In this document: positions 53,154 through 61,606 of the stretch, in pieces | Layout of the letters: every line of letters begins with the position of its first letter | Numbering within the stretch: the first letter of the stretch is position 1 | Source of the DNA: Chromatiaceae bacterium | Lineage (GTDB): Bacteria > Pseudomonadota > Gammaproteobacteria > Chromatiales > Chromatiaceae | NCBI GenBank assembly: GCA_025458165.1 | Contig: JALOTB010000009.1 | Location: 1 to 64,000 of the forward strand | Length of the DNA: 64,000 nt | Direction of reading: 5' to 3' | The notes under the pieces: generated by a model | Told to the model about the DNA's origin: nothing | The model's database searches: none | What the model saw: only the letters and a program-made list of their open reading frames with translations | Position numbers and translations under genes: made by a program

Positions 53154-53443
53154 GGCCCTTCGGGGGTCGGGGGCGGCACGGGCCGCACAGCGGCTGGGGT
53201 GGCGTCCAGCATGAACCAGGGGCTCTGCGCCAGGGCGATCGCGACCTCGCGGACCGCTCCCGGCTGGAGGTGAAGCAGCGCGCTCCCGGTCAGCGGGTCG
53301 GCCTGGACCTCCTCGACCCCGGGGAGCCGGCGCAGATACTCGTAGAGACCGAGGAAATAGACGAGGTCCCGGCGCCGCTCGTCGATCCGCAGCCGCAGCC
53401 GGCGCTCGGTTTGGTGGGCGATGCGGGCGCGAGGTCGACTCAC
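53150..53443 (-). CDS. Free-standing HMA-like domain protein
   Basis: A 97-residue protein similar to the N-terminal domain of the neighbouring P-type ATPase: RARIAHQTERRLRLRIDERRRDLVYFLGLYEYLRRLPGVEEVQADPLTGSALLHLQPG. The shared pattern is a basic RLRLR strand, a helix, PGV-x3-QA and LTG-x3-L. It has no CxxC, so copper chaperone chemistry is unlikely. GTG 53443 overlaps the DUF5132 stop as GTGA, which fixes the start; the much longer frame to 53821 is a shadow. Confidence 0.8.
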   Translation of the reverse strand: MSRPRARIAHQTERRLRLRIDERRRDLVYFLGLYEYLRRLPGVEEVQADPLTGSALLHLQPGAVREVAIALAQSPWFMLDATPAAVRPVPPPTPEGP

Positions 53444-53769
53444 GCGGGGTCGCTGGGCTTGGTCACCGCCGCCGTCCGGGACTCGACCTCCGCCGTGCAG
53501 GCCGCCGCCTCCCGTGCGGCGCGCTCGGCCTGCAGCTCTTCGCGCACCTCCGCGACCAAATCGTCGATGATCTCGCCGATCTCGGCGGCCGCCTCGCGCC
53601 CCTTCTCCCAGGCCACGACCCCCGCCTTCAGCGCGGAGCGCGCCAGCGGCCGCGCGTAGGGGGCGAGCACGGCCACCGCGATGGGGACCAGCACCGCCAG
53701 CCCGATTCCGATGGCCGTGCTGCGGGCGGTGTCGTTGTTGAGTAGCTCGTTGAGCGGTGCCTGGGCCAT
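53440..53769 (-). CDS. DUF5132-like small membrane protein
   Basis: A 109-residue protein with one hydrophobic helix (STAIGIGLAVLVPIAVAVLAPYA, residues about 17-39) and a long charged, coiled-coil-like C-terminal helix (WEKGREAAAEIGEIIDDLVAEVREELQAERAAREA). This fits DUF5132 proteins, which often accompany HMA-like and P-type ATPase genes. Coupled to the HMA-like gene by GTGA. Likely a membrane-anchored accessory of the pump. Confidence 0.8.
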   Translation of the reverse strand: MAQAPLNELLNNDTARSTAIGIGLAVLVPIAVAVLAPYARPLARSALKAGVVAWEKGREAAAEIGEIIDDLVAEVREELQAERAAREAAACTAEVESRTAAVTKPSDPA

Positions 53770-53938
53770 CGGTGCGGGCCTCCGCGCCTATCGGCGCTGT
53801 GGGTTCGGTCGGGATCTTCACTTTCAGTCTATCTTAACGGCACCCTGAATCTTTCAAGGCGCCGACGAAGGCCAAAGGTTGCTACCAGGACGCCGCCGGC
53901 GTCCATCACTCGGGGTCCATGCCCCAGGAGCTCGATCG

Positions 53939-54139
53939 ATGATCGTACGGCTAGTTCTCGGTGTCGGGCTCTTTGCGCTCGGCTACTACCTCGGGCGCGA
54001 GGTCGGACGCGCGGAGCCGGTGCGTGAAGCGCTCCGGTCGGCTCGGGAAGGCGAGGGGACCGCGCCTGGAGCGACGGGAGAGCCGCCCGCTGCCCCCGGT
54101 GCCGGGCGTGGCGCGGATGTCCCGGGCGAGTCGGGCTGA
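53939..54139 (+). CDS. Small single-helix membrane protein
   Basis: A 66-residue protein: MIVRLVLGVGLFALGYYLGREVGRAEPVREALRSAREGEG then a Pro/Gly/Ala-rich tail. One transmembrane helix (residues 2-18) with a glycine-rich GYYLGREVG end. CAGGAG precedes ATG 53939. Divergent from the DUF5132 gene; no family name recognised. Confidence 0.6.
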   Translation: MIVRLVLGVGLFALGYYLGREVGRAEPVREALRSAREGEGTAPGATGEPPAAPGAGRGADVPGESG

Positions 54140-54148
54140 GTCCGTGGT

Positions 54149-54172
54149 CTGGGTTGAGGAACGAAACCCAGC
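54149..54172 (+). repeat. Lone half of a CTGGGTT...AACCCAG repeat
   Basis: CTGGGTTGAGGAACGAAACC followed by CAGC, identical over 24 bases to 56840-56863. It can fold CTGGGTT against AAACCCAG. Confidence 0.75.
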
Positions 54173-54276
54173 AGCAACGTTGAAGGACCCGCCCGGAGGA
54201 TCAGGTTTCCGGTACCCTGAGTGCGTTGGCCATCCGCGAGCCGGATCATTCGGCTCGCACCGTCGAGACCCGAGAC

Positions 54277-55254
54277 ATGCCCGACACCGTTCCCCCCCGA
54301 TCCATCTTCGTCGCCGGCCATCGTGGGATGGTAGGTGCCGCGATCCTGCGTGCGCTGCGGATCAAGGGGGTTGGACCAGTCCTCACCCGCACCCATGCGG
54401 AGCTCGATCTCACCGACCAAGCCGCCGTCGAGGACTTTTTTGCCACCGAGCGTCCGCGGCAGGTCTACCTGGCGGCGGCCAGGGTGGGCGGCATCCTGGC
54501 CAACGATACCTACCCGGCCGAGTTCATCTACCAGAACCTGATTATCGAGGCCAATGTGATCCACGCCTCCTACCGCCACCGGGTGGATCGGCTCCTTTTT
54601 CTCGGTAGCTCGTGCATCTACCCGCGGCTCGCCGAGCAGCCGATGGCGGAGGACGCCCTGCTCACCGGCCCGCTCGAGCCCACCAACGAGCCGTATGCCA
54701 TCGCCAAGATCGCCGGGATCAAGCTCTGCGAGTCCTACAACCGGCAGTACGGGACCGATTTCCGCAGCCTGATGCCGACCAACCTTTACGGGCCGGGGGA
54801 CAACTTCGATCTCGACACCAGCCACGTCATCCCGGCACTCATCCGCAAGTTCCATGAGGCCAAGATCGCCAACCAGCCCACGGTCGAGGTCTGGGGCAGC
54901 GGGACCCCGCGACGGGAGTTCCTCCACATCGACGACCTGGCCGATGCGTGCCTCTTCGTCATGGGGCTCGACGCCGACACCTATCGTGCGCACACCCAGC
55001 CCATGCGCTCGCACATCAATGTCGGGACTGGCCGTGACCTCAGCGTTGACGAGCTGGCCCAGACCGTGAGGGCCGTGACCGGCTACCGAGGCGAGATCCG
55101 GTTCGACCCGAGCAAACCGGACGGCGCCCCGCGCAAGCTGCTCGACGTCTCGCGCCTGAGCCGGATGGGGTGGCGAGCGCGCGTCGATTTCTACACTGGT
55201 CTCGAACAGACCTACGACTGGTTCCTCGCCCATCGGGCGGAGCTGCGGGCCTAG
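54277..55254 (+). CDS. fcl: GDP-L-fucose synthase
   Basis: A 325-residue short-chain dehydrogenase: [17 protein letters not shown] is the NADP-binding motif, with [34 protein letters not shown] and [21 protein letters not shown] (catalytic Tyr-x3-Lys). It epimerises and reduces GDP-4-keto-6-deoxymannose, the Gmd product, to GDP-fucose for surface glycans. Start ATG 54277 gives [15 protein letters not shown]; an in-frame codon at 54226 is less likely. Order fcl then gmd. Confidence 0.94.
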   Translation: MPDTVPPRSIFVAGHRGMVGAAILRALRIKGVGPVLTRTHAELDLTDQAAVEDFFATERPRQVYLAAARVGGILANDTYPAEFIYQNLIIEANVIHASYRHRVDRLLFLGSSCIYPRLAEQPMAEDALLTGPLEPTNEPYAIAKIAGIKLCESYNRQYGTDFRSLMPTNLYGPGDNFDLDTSHVIPALIRKFHEAKIANQPTVEVWGSGTPRREFLHIDDLADACLFVMGLDADTYRAHTQPMRSHINVGTGRDLSVDELAQTVRAVTGYRGEIRFDPSKPDGAPRKLLDVSRLSRMGWRARVDFYTGLEQTYDWFLAHRAELRA

Positions 55255-55342
55255 TGCCCTGCGGCTGGCATCGAGGCGAGAGGCCGGCATCAAGCGCATA
55301 CCCGCGCCGATCAGCGGAACAGAATCCAGGAGCCTCGAAGGC

Positions 55343-56431
55343 ATGAAACGCGCACTCATCACCGGGATCACCGGACAGGACGGGGCCTATCTGGCGGAGC
55401 TCTTGCTCGACAAGGGCTACCAGGTGCACGGCATCAAGCGCCGCACCTCGTTGTTCAATACCGACCGCATCGACCACCTCTACCAGGACCCGCATGAGCC
55501 GAATCGACGCTTCGTCCTCCACCACGGCGATATGACCGACTCGTCGAGCCTGATCCGCATCATCCAGCAGGTGCAGCCCGACGAGCTCTACAACCTCGCT
55601 GCGCAGAGCCATGTCGCAGTCTCCTTCGAGGAGCCGGAATACACCGCGGACTCCGACGGCCTGGGGACCCTGCGTCTCCTGGAGGCCATCCGCATCCTCG
55701 GTCTCGGGGGCAAGACTCGTTTCTATCAGGCATCCACCTCTGAGCTCTACGGCAAGGTCCAGGAGAGCCCCCAGCGCGAGACCACGCCCTTTTATCCGCG
55801 CTCGCCCTATGCGGTCGCCAAGCTCTACGCCTACTGGATCACCGTCAACTACCGCGAGGCTTACGGCTTCTACGCCTGTAACGGCATCCTCTTCAACCAC
55901 GAGAGCCCGCTGCGCGGCGAGACCTTCGTCACCCGCAAAATCACGCGCGCCCTGGCGCGCATCAAGCTCGGGCTCCAGGAGTGCCTCTATCTCGGCAACC
56001 TCGACGCCAGGCGCGACTGGGGGCACGCCCGCGACTACGTTCGCATGCAATGGCTCATGCTCCAGCAGGACCAGCCGGACGACTTCGTCATCGCCACCGG
56101 CGAGCAGCACTCGGTGCGGGAGTTCATCGAGCTCGCCGCGGCCGAGGTCGGCCTCGCGATCCGCTGGGAGGGCCAGGGGGTCGCGGAGAAGGGCTACGAC
56201 GCGGCGACCGGTGTGTGCCGGATCGCCGTCGACCCGCGTTACTTTCGCCCCACCGAGGTCGATACCCTGCTCGGTGATGCGACCAAGGCGCGCGAGCAAC
56301 TGGGCTGGGAGCCCGAGGTCGGCTTCCGCGACCTGGTGGCCGAGATGATGCGGGAGGACCTCAAGGAGGCGGAGCGAGACGCCCTCTGCCGCAAAGAGGG
56401 ATACGCGACCCCACGACGACACGAGTCGTGA
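55343..56431 (+). CDS. gmd: GDP-mannose 4,6-dehydratase
   Basis: A 362-residue SDR enzyme: [43 protein letters not shown], the catalytic [10 protein letters not shown] motif and [21 protein letters not shown]. Converts GDP-D-mannose to GDP-4-keto-6-deoxymannose. It is separated from fcl by 88 bases; both supply GDP-fucose for polysaccharide. Confidence 0.97.
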   Translation: MKRALITGITGQDGAYLAELLLDKGYQVHGIKRRTSLFNTDRIDHLYQDPHEPNRRFVLHHGDMTDSSSLIRIIQQVQPDELYNLAAQSHVAVSFEEPEYTADSDGLGTLRLLEAIRILGLGGKTRFYQASTSELYGKVQESPQRETTPFYPRSPYAVAKLYAYWITVNYREAYGFYACNGILFNHESPLRGETFVTRKITRALARIKLGLQECLYLGNLDARRDWGHARDYVRMQWLMLQQDQPDDFVIATGEQHSVREFIELAAAEVGLAIRWEGQGVAEKGYDAATGVCRIAVDPRYFRPTEVDTLLGDATKAREQLGWEPEVGFRDLVAEMMREDLKEAERDALCRKEGYATPRRHES

Positions 56432-56649
56432 CTGCGCTCGGCGTTGTCCGCTCCGCGGCGACGCACCGGCGACCGACCTACCGGCGAACCCCGCACGGCG
56501 GCGCGGGGGGCGGCTCAGCGATACACGGAGCGGTGGCCGGGTGGCGCTTCCGACGCAAACCCAAGGTCAAGGCGGCATCTTGTCGTCCACCCCTCGGGTA
56601 GGGCAGATCTGCGCCTCCCGCCTGCCATCGCCAGGGGGAGGGCCCGCCC

Positions 56650-56799
56650 GTGACCGATCCCACCGTCGGCGACTCCGGCTCCCGTTGGACAGAGGCGGTG
56701 GAGTGTTGCTTCCCGGAGTTCCTGGCGCCGCTCGATCCTGGCATCCATACCGCGATCGACGGGCCCCAGGGACACAGATTCCCCGACACGCGGCGCTGA
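56650..56799 (+). pseudogene. Truncated 5' fragment of a DUF4351/PD-(D/E)XK-type gene
   Basis: From GTG 56650 a 49-codon frame reads ...SRWTEAVECCFPEFLAPLDPGIHTAIDGPQGHRFPD then stops. It aligns with the start of the 57653 gene (SPWKEALQRYLPDFLALLFPRVHAGIDWSQGYEFLD): W, EA, P-x-FLA, L-x-P, H, ID, QG, F-x-D coincide. The nuclease-like core and repeats are absent. The last part lies inside an 87-bp direct repeat. Confidence 0.75.
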
Positions 56800-56828
56800 C
56801 CGCCCGCAACCGCCCAGCCGTCTCAGCC
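56742..56828 (+). repeat. 87-bp direct repeat, copy 1
   Basis: Begins CATCCATACCGCGATCGACG and ends GCCCAGCCGTCTCAGCC. Copy 2 lies 183 bases downstream (56925-57011) and differs at one base only (GACACAG versus GACCCAG). Near identity implies a recent duplication. Confidence 0.92.
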
Positions 56829-56834
56829 AGAGCC

Positions 56835-56913
56835 GTAGGCTGGGTTGAGGAACGAAACCCAGCATCCACCAACGCCGGAGACGCTGGGTTTCGCTCCGCT
56901 CAACCCAGCCTAC
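56835..56913. repeat. Long imperfect inverted repeat (GTAGGCTGGGTT type)
   Basis: The left arm 56835-56863 starts GTAGGCTGGGTTGAGG and the right arm 56883-56913 ends CTCAACCCAGCCTAC, around a 19-base loop. It lies exactly between the two 87-bp direct repeats. The left arm recurs at 54149-54172. Confidence 0.88.
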
Positions 56914-56924
56914 GCGTACCCCGC

Positions 56925-57011
56925 CATCCATACCGCGATCGACGGGCCCCAGGGACCCAGATTCCCCGACACGCGGCGCTGACCGCCCGCAACCGCCCAG
57001 CCGTCTCAGCC
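56925..57011 (+). repeat. 87-bp direct repeat, copy 2
   Basis: Second copy of 56742-56828 with one base difference. It ends about 50 bases before the EPS regulator gene. Confidence 0.92.
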
Positions 57012-57064
57012 TACCCAGCCCTTAAACAACAAGTTGACCATACGCATTAACCCGTGGTGTCATC

Positions 57065-57556
57065 TTGTCACGTTCACGATATGAACGGACGGCCGCCAGC
57101 CCGCGTCCTCACCACAACACGAACCAAGCCACCTTGCCCCCCGCCCTCCCAAATCACCCATCGGCCTTGCGCGACGAGGTCCACTACCGCCTCTTGAAGC
57201 TCCTCGCCGAGCACCCCGAGGCCAGCCAGCGCCAGCTCGCCGATGCGCTAGGCGTCAGCCTCGGCAAGATCAACTATTGCGTCAAGGCCCTCATCGACAA
57301 AGGCTGGGTCAAGGTCAACAACTTCAGGAACAACAAGAACAAGCTCGCCTACGCCTACCTGCTCACCCCCAGCGGAGTCGACGCCAAGGCGCGCATCACT
57401 GCCCGGTTCCTCAAGCGCAAGCTCGCCGAGTTCGAGGCCCTCGAGGCCGAGATCGCCCAGCTCACCGCAGAGGTCAACGACCTCGGCCGGGCGCCCGCAC
57501 CGTCGCGGTCCTGCGACAACCAGGGGTCCGGCGCCAACCTCGGCAACCAACGATGA
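57065..57556 (+). CDS. MarR-family EPS-associated transcriptional regulator
   Basis: A winged-helix regulator: LRDEVHYRLLKLLAEHPEASQRQLADALGVSLGKINYCVKALIDKGWVKVNNFRNNKNKLAYAYLLTPSGVDAKARITARFLKRKLAEFEALEAEIAQL. This is the EPS-associated MarR subfamily that usually opens exopolysaccharide loci. The family normally begins near LRDEVHYRLL, so TTG 57167 is a likely start; earlier TTG codons (57065, 57134) would add a low-complexity leader. The coiled-coil end probably dimerises. Confidence 0.88.
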   Translation: MSRSRYERTAASPRPHHNTNQATLPPALPNHPSALRDEVHYRLLKLLAEHPEASQRQLADALGVSLGKINYCVKALIDKGWVKVNNFRNNKNKLAYAYLLTPSGVDAKARITARFLKRKLAEFEALEAEIAQLTAEVNDLGRAPAPSRSCDNQGSGANLGNQR

Positions 57557-57565
57557 CGACAAACC

Positions 57566-57617
57566 GCGCGAGGGAGGATTACTGCGGCCGCGTCAGCCCG
57601 ATCGGGCTGAGCTGCTG
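57566..57617 (+). pseudogene. Small internal fragment of uxs
   Basis: Translates to AREDYCGRVSPIGLSCC, matching [17 protein letters not shown] of the uxs copy at about 61048-61098 (12 of 16 positions). DNA is similar but diverged, so this is an old relic between the EPS regulator and the DUF4351 gene. Confidence 0.65.
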
Positions 57618-57652
57618 CTGCGGCCCCCAGGTCGCATCCGAAGCTCCAGGCC

Positions 57653-58687
57653 ATGACTGAGCTCCCGAGCGACGACTTCGACTCCCCCTGGAAGGAAGCC
57701 CTGCAGCGTTACCTACCGGACTTCCTCGCCCTGCTGTTTCCCCGGGTCCATGCCGGGATCGACTGGTCCCAGGGCTATGAATTCCTCGACAAGGAGCTCC
57801 AGCAGGTGGTGCGCGATGCCGAGCTTGGCCGGCGTCTGGCGGACAAGCTGGTGCGCGTCATCGACACCGACGGGCAGGAAGACTGGCTACTCATCCACAT
57901 CGAGGTCCAGGGCGATCCCGATGCCGACTTGGCCGAGCGCCTGTTTGTTTACAATTACCGCATCTTCGATCGCCATCGGCGCCCGGTGGTCAGCCTGGCG
58001 GTGCTGGCGGATGAACGCCCGGACTGGCGCCCGGATCACTTTGGCTGGCGACGGTGGGGGTGCGAGGTCGGCATCCGCTTTCCCCGCGTCAAGCTGCTTG
58101 ACTACCGCGAGCGCTGGGCAGAGCTGGAGGCCTCGGCCAACCCGTTCGCGGTCGTCGTCCAGGCGCACATCAAGACCCAGGAGACGCGCAGGGCCCCGGC
58201 GGAGCGCTACCGCGCCAAGCTCGCCCTGGCCAAGAGCCTCTACCGGCGCGGCTGGGGCCGCGACGACATCCTGGAGCTGTTTCGCTTCATAGACTGGATG
58301 CTGCGCCTGCCCGAGGATTTGGAAGAGCAACTCTGGTCTGAAATCCAGACCTTCGAAACGGTGGAGCATATGCCCTACGTCACCAGCGTCGAGCGGATCG
58401 GCATCCGCAAAGGCATCCAGCAGGGGATCGAGCAGGGGATCCAGCAGGGGATCCAGCAGGGGATCCAGCAGGGGATTCAACAGGGGATCCAGCGGGGGCT
58501 GCAGCGAGAGCGTCTGCTCCTGCTTCGTTTAGTGGAGAAACGATTTGGCGCCGCGGTGGCCGAGCAAAGCGGCCCCCTGCTCGACCGCATCGACAACGCC
58601 CAAGCGCTAGAAGACCTTGCCGAGGCCCTACTCGACAGCGCTGACGGGGCCGCCTGGCTGCAAACCCTGACCCAAGCCGCGGGCTGA
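57653..58687 (+). CDS. DUF4351 protein with PD-(D/E)XK-like N-terminus and QGIQ repeats
   Basis: A 344-residue protein. Residues about 10-130 resemble Rpn/PDDEXK-type transposase-nucleases (YEFLDKELQQVV, WLLIHIEVQGDPDADLAERLFVYNYRIF, with the E-x-Q core). Near residue 255 a run of about eight GIQQ-type tetrads (12-bp DNA repeats at 58412-58500) follows. The C-terminus is DUF4351 (ERLLLLRLVEKRFGAAVAEQSGPLLDRIDNAQALEDLAEALLDS). Such genes are abundant in some phototrophs with unproven roles in recombination. Its 3' third is copied twice downstream. Confidence 0.85.
   Translation: MTELPSDDFDSPWKEALQRYLPDFLALLFPRVHAGIDWSQGYEFLDKELQQVVRDAELGRRLADKLVRVIDTDGQEDWLLIHIEVQGDPDADLAERLFVYNYRIFDRHRRPVVSLAVLADERPDWRPDHFGWRRWGCEVGIRFPRVKLLDYRERWAELEASANPFAVVVQAHIKTQETRRAPAERYRAKLALAKSLYRRGWGRDDILELFRFIDWMLRLPEDLEEQLWSEIQTFETVEHMPYVTSVERIGIRKGIQQGIEQGIQQGIQQGIQQGIQQGIQRGLQRERLLLLRLVEKRFGAAVAEQSGPLLDRIDNAQALEDLAEALLDSADGAAWLQTLTQAAG
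58412..58500 (+). repeat. 12-bp tandem repeat encoding GIQQ units
   Basis: About eight units of GGATCCAGCAGG-type sequence inside the DUF4351 gene. The array shrinks to two to three units in the downstream copies at about 58850 and 59230, so unit number varies between copies, the mark of slippage. Confidence 0.85.
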
Positions 58688-58735
58688 CCCCAACTCGGCG
58701 CACGGGACTGGAGACTGGGAACACGCCAAAGATCC

Positions 58736-59066
58736 GGATGCTGGCCTTCCCGAGGACTTGGAAGAGCAACTCTGGTCTGAAATCCAGACCTTCGAAAGGG
58801 TGGAGCACATGCCCTACGTCACCAGCGTCGAGCGGATCGGCATCCGCAAAGGCATCCAGCAGGGGATCCAGCAGGGACTGCAGCGAGAGCGCCTGCTCCT
58901 ACTACGTCAGACGCGCAAACGGTTTGGCGCCGCGGTGGCCGAGCAAAGCGGCCCCCTGCTCGACCGCATCGACAACGCCCAGGCGCTGGAAGACCTCGCC
59001 GAGGCCCTCCTCGACAGCGCCGACGGGGCCGCTTGGCTGCAGACGCTGACCCAAGCCGCCGGCTGA
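58736..59066 (+). pseudogene. Second copy of the DUF4351 3' third
   Basis: From GGATGCTGGCCTTCCCGAGG onward this nearly repeats the 58295-58687 segment: [53 protein letters not shown]...QTLTQAAG. The nuclease part is missing. A TTG at 58758 could open a 102-codon frame, but there is no ribosome binding site of note. The spacer after the stop (TGACCCCAACTCGGCGCACG) is the same as after copy 1, showing a tandem duplication. Confidence 0.85.
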
Positions 59067-59114
59067 CCCCAACTCGGCGCACGGGACTCGCGGCCAAGAA
59101 CACCGCATCGACCG

Positions 59115-59565
59115 GATCCTGCGCCTTCCCGAGGACTTGGAAGAGCAACTCTGGTCGGAGATCCAGACCTTCGAAACGGTGGAGCATATGCCCTACGTCA
59201 CCAGCGTCGAGCGGATCGGCATCCGTAACGGGATCCAGCAGGGCATCCAACAGGGGATCCAGCAGGGACTTCGGCGAGAGCGTCTGCTCCTGCTTCGTCT
59301 GGCGGAGAAACGATTTGGCGCCGCGGTGGCCGAGCAAAGCGCCCCCCTGCTCGATCGCATCGACAACGCCCAGCCGCTCGAAGACCTTGCCGAGGCCCTC
59401 CTCGACAGCGCTGACGGAGCCGCTTGGCTCCGGACCCTGACCCAAGCCGCGGGCCGACCCGCTCAACGCGAAGGACTCGAGGCCAGGCACACCGCCACCG
59501 GGAGCGCCCCTGCCAAGCCCAGCCGAGCTTCCGGGATAACAAGGAACCACAAGTCCGAACCCTGA
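59115..59565 (+). pseudogene. Third copy of the DUF4351 3' third
   Basis: Repeats the same module ([90 protein letters not shown]). The original stop is lost (GGGCCGACC in place of GGCTGACC), so the frame runs on through foreign sequence (RPAQREGLEARHTATGS...) to 59565. No N-terminal domain. More diverged than copy 2. Confidence 0.82.
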
Positions 59566-59700
59566 TGCCCGACTTCCTCCGCAAACGCATCCTCGTAACC
59601 GGTGGCGCCGGCTCACTCGGTGCGCAACCGTGAGTACGGCCAGCGCCAGCTCGAGCCCGACATCCGCTTGGCCAGGACCGGGTTCGGCTGTGGACCGCAA
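59565..59700 (+). pseudogene. Internally deleted uxs copy
   Basis: From ATG 59565: [22 protein letters not shown] then stop, matching [21 protein letters not shown] of the 60654 gene. Eight bases later CAGCGCCAGCTCGAGCCCGA begins a stretch reading QRQLEPDIRLARTGFGCGP, matching [17 protein letters not shown] from the 3' end of uxs. About 750 bases of the middle are gone. The 40 bases upstream also resemble the uxs leader. Confidence 0.82.
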
Positions 59701-59817
59701 AGTCCCCCTCCGATCGCCGCTGCAACCCGCCGACGCTCAGGGAGGCTCGTTCGACTGGACTTCAGTCGATCAACCAACCGATCAGCAAACCCGCCCCCCT
59801 CGCAGCCAGTGCCAATC

Positions 59818-60162
59818 GTGAATACCCGATCCAACGACAACCCATCGGCCGCGACGGTCGACCCGGTCGCCAGAGCATTCGCCCAACGCCTCAGACATCG
59901 ACTGGGCAAACATCTCCGCGAGGTGCGTCTCTTTGGGTCGCGCGCCCGAGGCGACGCCCGCAACAGCTCCGATTACGACGTGCTCGTCGTCGTCGACCAA
60001 CGCACACCCGAGATCCGATCCACGATCCTCGACATTGAGGTGGACCTCCTGGGCGAATACGACGTGCTCGTGACCTCGGTGCTTCGGAGCGAAGACGAGT
60101 GGCGAGTCAGCCAAAATTATCCATTCGCCCGCAACATCGCCCGAGAGGGCGTCTCCCTTTGA
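59818..60162 (+). CDS. MNT-type nucleotidyltransferase (antitoxin of a HEPN/MNT pair)
   Basis: A 114-residue minimal nucleotidyltransferase. GSRARGDARNSSDYDVLVVV gives the G-S motif (40-41) and the Asp pair (52, 54); a third acidic residue lies in ILDIEVDLL. In type VII systems the MNT partner adenylylates its HEPN toxin. GTG 59818 is the likely start. Its stop overlaps the HEPN gene start (TTGA). Confidence 0.85.
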   Translation: MNTRSNDNPSAATVDPVARAFAQRLRHRLGKHLREVRLFGSRARGDARNSSDYDVLVVVDQRTPEIRSTILDIEVDLLGEYDVLVTSVLRSEDEWRVSQNYPFARNIAREGVSL

Positions 60163-60566
60163 CCCCGGAGACGCGCACAATGCTGGCGCGAGCCGCGGAC
60201 AAATTAACCGTGGCGCAGCTTTTGCTCGAAAACAGCGCTTGGGAGGACGCCGCGTCGCGCGCTTATTACGCCGCCTTCCACGCCATCTCAGCATTGCTCT
60301 TCGCGAGCGGCAAGTCGTATTCCAGCCATGCCCAGCTCATCGGCGCGTTCAACCGGGATTTCGTTAAGACTCAGGTATTCCAACGCGACTTCACCGCGAT
60401 CCTGACCCGGCTTTTCGAGGACCGTCAGAGCGGAGACTACGACGTATTTGCGGCGATCACCGAGCAAGAGGCCCGTCGCGACGTCGACGATGCCCAACGG
60501 ATCGTGGAGAGCATCCAGCAGTATCTCGCGAACGAGCCACCAACTGAGCGGGGGAAGAAGTCCTGA
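60159..60566 (+). CDS. HEPN-domain protein (toxin of a HEPN/MNT pair)
   Basis: A 135-residue all-helical HEPN protein. The RNase-type RX6H motif is R34-AYYAAF-H41 in AASRAYYAAFHAISALL, intact. TTG 60159 overlaps the MNT stop by three bases; ATG 60180 is an alternative start. The gene pair forms a translationally coupled toxin-antitoxin operon embedded between damaged uxs copies. Confidence 0.86.
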   Translation: MTPETRTMLARAADKLTVAQLLLENSAWEDAASRAYYAAFHAISALLFASGKSYSSHAQLIGAFNRDFVKTQVFQRDFTAILTRLFEDRQSGDYDVFAAITEQEARRDVDDAQRIVESIQQYLANEPPTERGKKS

Positions 60567-60653
60567 CCGGGTCGCAGATCCAACCCTATCATTCAGCCGC
60601 CCTGCCCAGCCCCGCCACTCCCCGGATAAACCGAACCACGAAGACTAACCCTG

Positions 60654-61606
60654 ATGCCCAACTTCCTGCGCAAGCGCATCCTCGTCACCGGCGGCGCCGG
60701 CTTCCTCGGTGCGCATCTGTGCGCGCGGCTCCTCGCCGACGGGCACGACGTGCTGTGCGTCGACAACTTCTTCACCGGCACCAAGGACAACGTCGTCGAG
60801 CTCATGGACTTCCACCACTTCGAGCTGCTGCGCCACGACGTCACCTTCCCCCTCTACGTCGAGGTCGACGAGATCTACAACCTCGCCTGCCCCGCCTCCC
60901 CCATCCACTACCAGTTCGACCCCGTACAGACCACCAAGACCAGTGTCCACGGGGCGATCAATATGCTGGGGCTCGCCAAGCGCGTGAAGGCCAAGATCTT
61001 CCAGGCCTCCACCAGCGAGGTCTACGGCGACCCCGAGATCCATCCCCAGCGCGAGGACTACTGGGGCCGGGTCAATCCGATTGGGCTGCGCTCCTGTTAC
61101 GACGAGGGCAAACGCTGCGCCGAGACGCTCTTCTTCGACTACCGCCGCCAGCACGGGCTGCGCATCAAGGTCGCGCGCATCTTCAACACGTATGGCCCCA
61201 AGATGCACCCCAACGACGGGCGCGTGGTCTCCAACTTCATCGTCCAGGCGCTGCGCAACCAGCCCATCACCCTCTACGGCGACGGCACCCAGTCGCGCTC
61301 CTTCTGCTACGTCGACGACATGATCGAGGGCTTCGTCCGGCTAATGGAAAGCCCCGACGACCTCGCCGGCCCCGTCAACCTCGGCAACCCCGGCGAGTTC
61401 ACCATCCGCGAGCTCGCCGAGAAGGTGATCGACCTCACAGGATCGCGCTCGGAGCTGGTGTACAAACCCCTGGCCAGCGCCAGCCCGACATCGCGCTGGC
61501 CAAGGACAAGCTCGGCTGGGAGCCCAAGACCAACGTCGAGATCGGGTTGGACAAGACCATCGCCTACTTCGACGCCTGGCTCGCAGCATCTCGACGGACC
61601 GCGTAG
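60654..61606 (+). pseudogene. uxs: UDP-glucuronate decarboxylase, frameshifted near its 3' end
   Basis: Starts [33 protein letters not shown] and has all SDR features of Uxs ([31 protein letters not shown]). The enzyme makes UDP-xylose for polysaccharide. At about 61473, after LVYKPL, some 16 bases are missing relative to the usual LPxDDPxQRQ, and [35 protein letters not shown] continues in another frame to TAG 61604-61606. In the original frame translation goes on into the downstream gene. The last ~40 residues are thus lost, and activity is doubtful. Confidence 0.9.

Noticed and set aside
58412..58500. Short regular repeats read as a CRISPR array
   Set aside because: The 12-bp units are contiguous, with no spacers, and encode an in-frame GIQQ peptide repeat.
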